Shown here in pieces: positions 62,593-64,000 of a stretch of 64,000 nt of DNA. Source of the DNA: Rhabdobacter roseus (GTDB lineage: Bacteria; Bacteroidota; Bacteroidia; Cytophagales; Spirosomataceae); assembly GCF_014202275.1 (NCBI RefSeq), contig NZ_JACHGF010000002.1, positions 372,001-436,000 on the forward strand, in the 5' to 3' direction. Every line of letters starts with the position of its first letter. Within the stretch, counting starts at the first letter, position 1. A program made the translations under genes and the position numbers. The notes beneath the pieces are model-generated. The model was given only the letters and a program-made list of their open reading frames with translations. It was not told the origin of the DNA and did no database searches.

Positions 62593-63672
62593 TTACTTAC
62601 TCCGGGCTTTATAAATCAATATATTTTTGAGAATTCTTAGAGCATACCTTAAGTCGGTTCGGAACGGCTCTCGTTCGTACGCTTCCAAGTAGTCCAGCTC
62701 CGACTGTACAATAGCCTCAAAGGTTTTGGGCAAATCGGCGTAAAAAGGCGGCAATAAACCGGGCCGGTGCTTCATCCGGATTTGTCGGGCTTGTTCAGGA
62801 TATAAGCTCAGGTAATGCTCACTGAGTGGCCTAACCCCTATGAGTTTAAGGTCGCCCCGCAACACATTGTAGAGCATCGGTATTTCGTCGATCCAGTAGC
62901 GGCGCAGGACCCTCCCCCCGGTACTTACCCGGAAATCATTTTTGAATTTTCCGTCCTCGTCAAGCCCATTCAACTGGTGTAGGTATTCCTGCACGTACTC
63001 CGCGTAGGGATGCATGGAGCGGAATTTATAAACATCAATTTTCCGAGCTCCTTGTCCTATCCGTTGCGTCTTAAACAGAAATCCCTCACTGGGAGTAGGA
63101 CTCACCTTACTAGGTACCTTAACGAGATTTTTAGTGGTGAGAATTGTTGTTTCGTGCTTATTTTCAAGAATGGTCACTATAGTAAAGCCCGCATACAACA
63201 AACGACCCATGATTTCCGCTTTAGAAATATCCACAGGCACATTCAGTAGGCGGGATATTTTCCGAAACCCTTTCAATTTAGGTAGTACGCGTCGACCTAA
63301 AAAATGAATGGGGTAGTAGGTGTAAAAGAACGGTTGGGGGTACTTTTCCTTTAGCTCTGTTTTAATATTTTCGGCGGTGCGAATCCTGAAGGCAAACAAA
63401 CAGTCGTCAGGAAGTATATTTCGAACATGCTCAAAAAGGAGGTTCGGATTATGAGATTTAAGCAGCAGCGCATCCAGATACAAATGGCTTATGTCCTTTA
63501 CCTCCCCCCGTAGAATCTCATCTAGGTGACAACAAGTCCAGGATTCCTGATGGGCAAAAGGTAGTAACGAAGCAGGTAGGTTGGTTGTACACTTCTTGCT
63601 CGAAATGACATCAACGCGGTACATGTCCTCTTTCTCAGCCCACCAGCCGGTAAACAGCTGTAATTTCAACAT
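62593..63672 (-). CDS. Sugar transferase (polyprenyl-phosphate-sugar initiating enzyme-like)
   Basis: 359 residues from MLKLQLFTGWWAEKEDM (ATG 63672); an upstream start at 63762 would overlap the dehydrogenase stop. Residues about 215-355 are the bacterial sugar transferase domain: FLFKTQRIGQGARKIDVYKFRSMHPYAEYVQ, then GRVLRRYWIDEIPMLYNVLRGDLKLIGVRPL. The first 200 residues lack the usual four or five membrane helices of WcaJ-type enzymes and have no recognised domain. It would transfer a sugar-1-phosphate to undecaprenyl phosphate, starting the repeat unit. Confidence 0.85.
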   Translation of the reverse strand: MLKLQLFTGWWAEKEDMYRVDVISSKKCTTNLPASLLPFAHQESWTCCHLDEILRGEVKDISHLYLDALLLKSHNPNLLFEHVRNILPDDCLFAFRIRTAENIKTELKEKYPQPFFYTYYPIHFLGRRVLPKLKGFRKISRLLNVPVDISKAEIMGRLLYAGFTIVTILENKHETTILTTKNLVKVPSKVSPTPSEGFLFKTQRIGQGARKIDVYKFRSMHPYAEYVQEYLHQLNGLDEDGKFKNDFRVSTGGRVLRRYWIDEIPMLYNVLRGDLKLIGVRPLSEHYLSLYPEQARQIRMKHRPGLLPPFYADLPKTFEAIVQSELDYLEAYEREPFRTDLRYALRILKNILIYKARSK

Positions 63673-63694
63673 AAGGGTGGATAAAATCCGGTCA

Positions 63695-64000
63695 CTAGAG
63701 CCGAAGATCAACGCGATTTTTATCAAAAATTGATTTAATATCAAAAATGACCGAGCTTCCATTCTTTTTGTAGCGGTCCAGATCTAACACTTTGAATTGA
63801 TCATGCGCCACGGCCACGATAATTCCATCGTACTGATACGGATCGGGTTGGCATAGCAAAGCGACGCCGTGCTCCTGAAATACCTCTTTTTCGGAAGCCC
63901 AGGGATCATGAATATCTACTTCTAGCCCAAAGTCAACTAGCTCCCGGTAAATGTCTATTACCTTGGTATTACGGGTGTCAGGGCAGTTTTCCTTAAACGT
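63695..64000 (-). CDS. UDP-N-acetyl-sugar 6-dehydrogenase, C-terminal fragment (WbpA/TviB-like)
   Basis: The last 101 codons and stop (TAG 63697-63695) of a gene that begins beyond the right edge. TFKENCPDTRNTKVIDIYREL and DFGLEVDIHDPWAS match the C-terminal UDP-binding domain of UDP-GlcNAc/GalNAc dehydrogenases, which oxidise the C6 hydroxyl to a carboxylate with NAD. The reading frame is continuous to the edge. It would supply UDP-GlcNAcA to the WbpB-like enzyme. Confidence 0.88.
   Translation of the reverse strand, partial: TFKENCPDTRNTKVIDIYRELVDFGLEVDIHDPWASEKEVFQEHGVALLCQPDPYQYDGIIVAVAHDQFKVLDLDRYKKNGSSVIFDIKSIFDKNRVDLRL

Noticed and set aside
35392-64000. Whole locus as a mobile island
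   Set aside because: No integrase, transposase, tRNA target or flanking direct repeats were found; only composition supports import of the glycosyltransferase core.

Overview
The window is a chromosomal segment of a Bacteroidota bacterium, most likely order Cytophagales (Dyadobacter/Spirosoma/Runella-like relatives). Evidence: gliding gene gldC, type III glutamine synthetase, a DUF4159 protein, a carboxypeptidase-regulatory-domain protein, and several promoters of the Bacteroidota form TTG-N19/21-TAnnTTTG in place of sigma-70 boxes. I saw no rRNA, tRNA, CRISPR array, insertion sequence, integrase or replication origin.

Left part (1-21.4 kb), mostly housekeeping: a truncated thioredoxin-family gene, gldC, a DUF4197 lipoprotein, cinA, an operon of 2-oxoacid dehydrogenase E2, deoxyribonucleotidase, response regulator and histidine kinase, then a desaturase, DUF4159 and rsmE. 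Next comes a nitrogen-assimilation block with two unrelated glutamine synthetases (GSII and GSIII) around a small acidic protein, then mtaB, a flavin monooxygenase, an ammonium channel and a porin. A ferredoxin gene diverges from a LuxC-type acyl-CoA reductase.

Middle part (21.5-33 kb): secreted or unknown proteins, two esterases, and a five-gene + strand operon (24.58-29.75 kb) encoding an esterase, an ATP-grasp ligase with a Lys/Ala/Pro tail, a GCS2/YbdK-type carboxylate-amine ligase, a class I glutamine amidotransferase and a second ATP-grasp-like protein. This looks like a pathway for an amide- or peptide-linked metabolite whose product I cannot name; it is the best candidate here for an undescribed system. 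A class III aminotransferase and a frameshifted TlpA-like gene follow. Intergenic spaces carry a REP-like palindromic family.

Right part (33.3-64 kb): a surface-polysaccharide locus. wzi and a small secreted protein are on +; about 28 genes on - run from the right edge to 35.4 kb. The - strand block starts with a truncated UDP-sugar dehydrogenase, a sugar transferase, WbpE-, WbpD- and WbpB-like enzymes, a C4 epimerase and a Wzm/Wzt ABC exporter. It continues with many glycosyltransferases, an MBOAT/SGNH acylation pair, a FkbM methyltransferase and a CapK-like ligase, and ends with a non-hydrolysing 2-epimerase. The wbpA/B/E/D/I-like set could make UDP-2,3-diacetamido-2,3-dideoxy-mannuronate.

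A genome-scale signature runs through the window: GTAC-centred words (RGTACY, typically AGGTACTT/AAGTACCT) are very frequent in both coding and intergenic DNA in the left 33 kb. They are rare in the AT-richer glycosyltransferase region (about 37.8-54.8 kb), which suggests that the latter is imported cargo.
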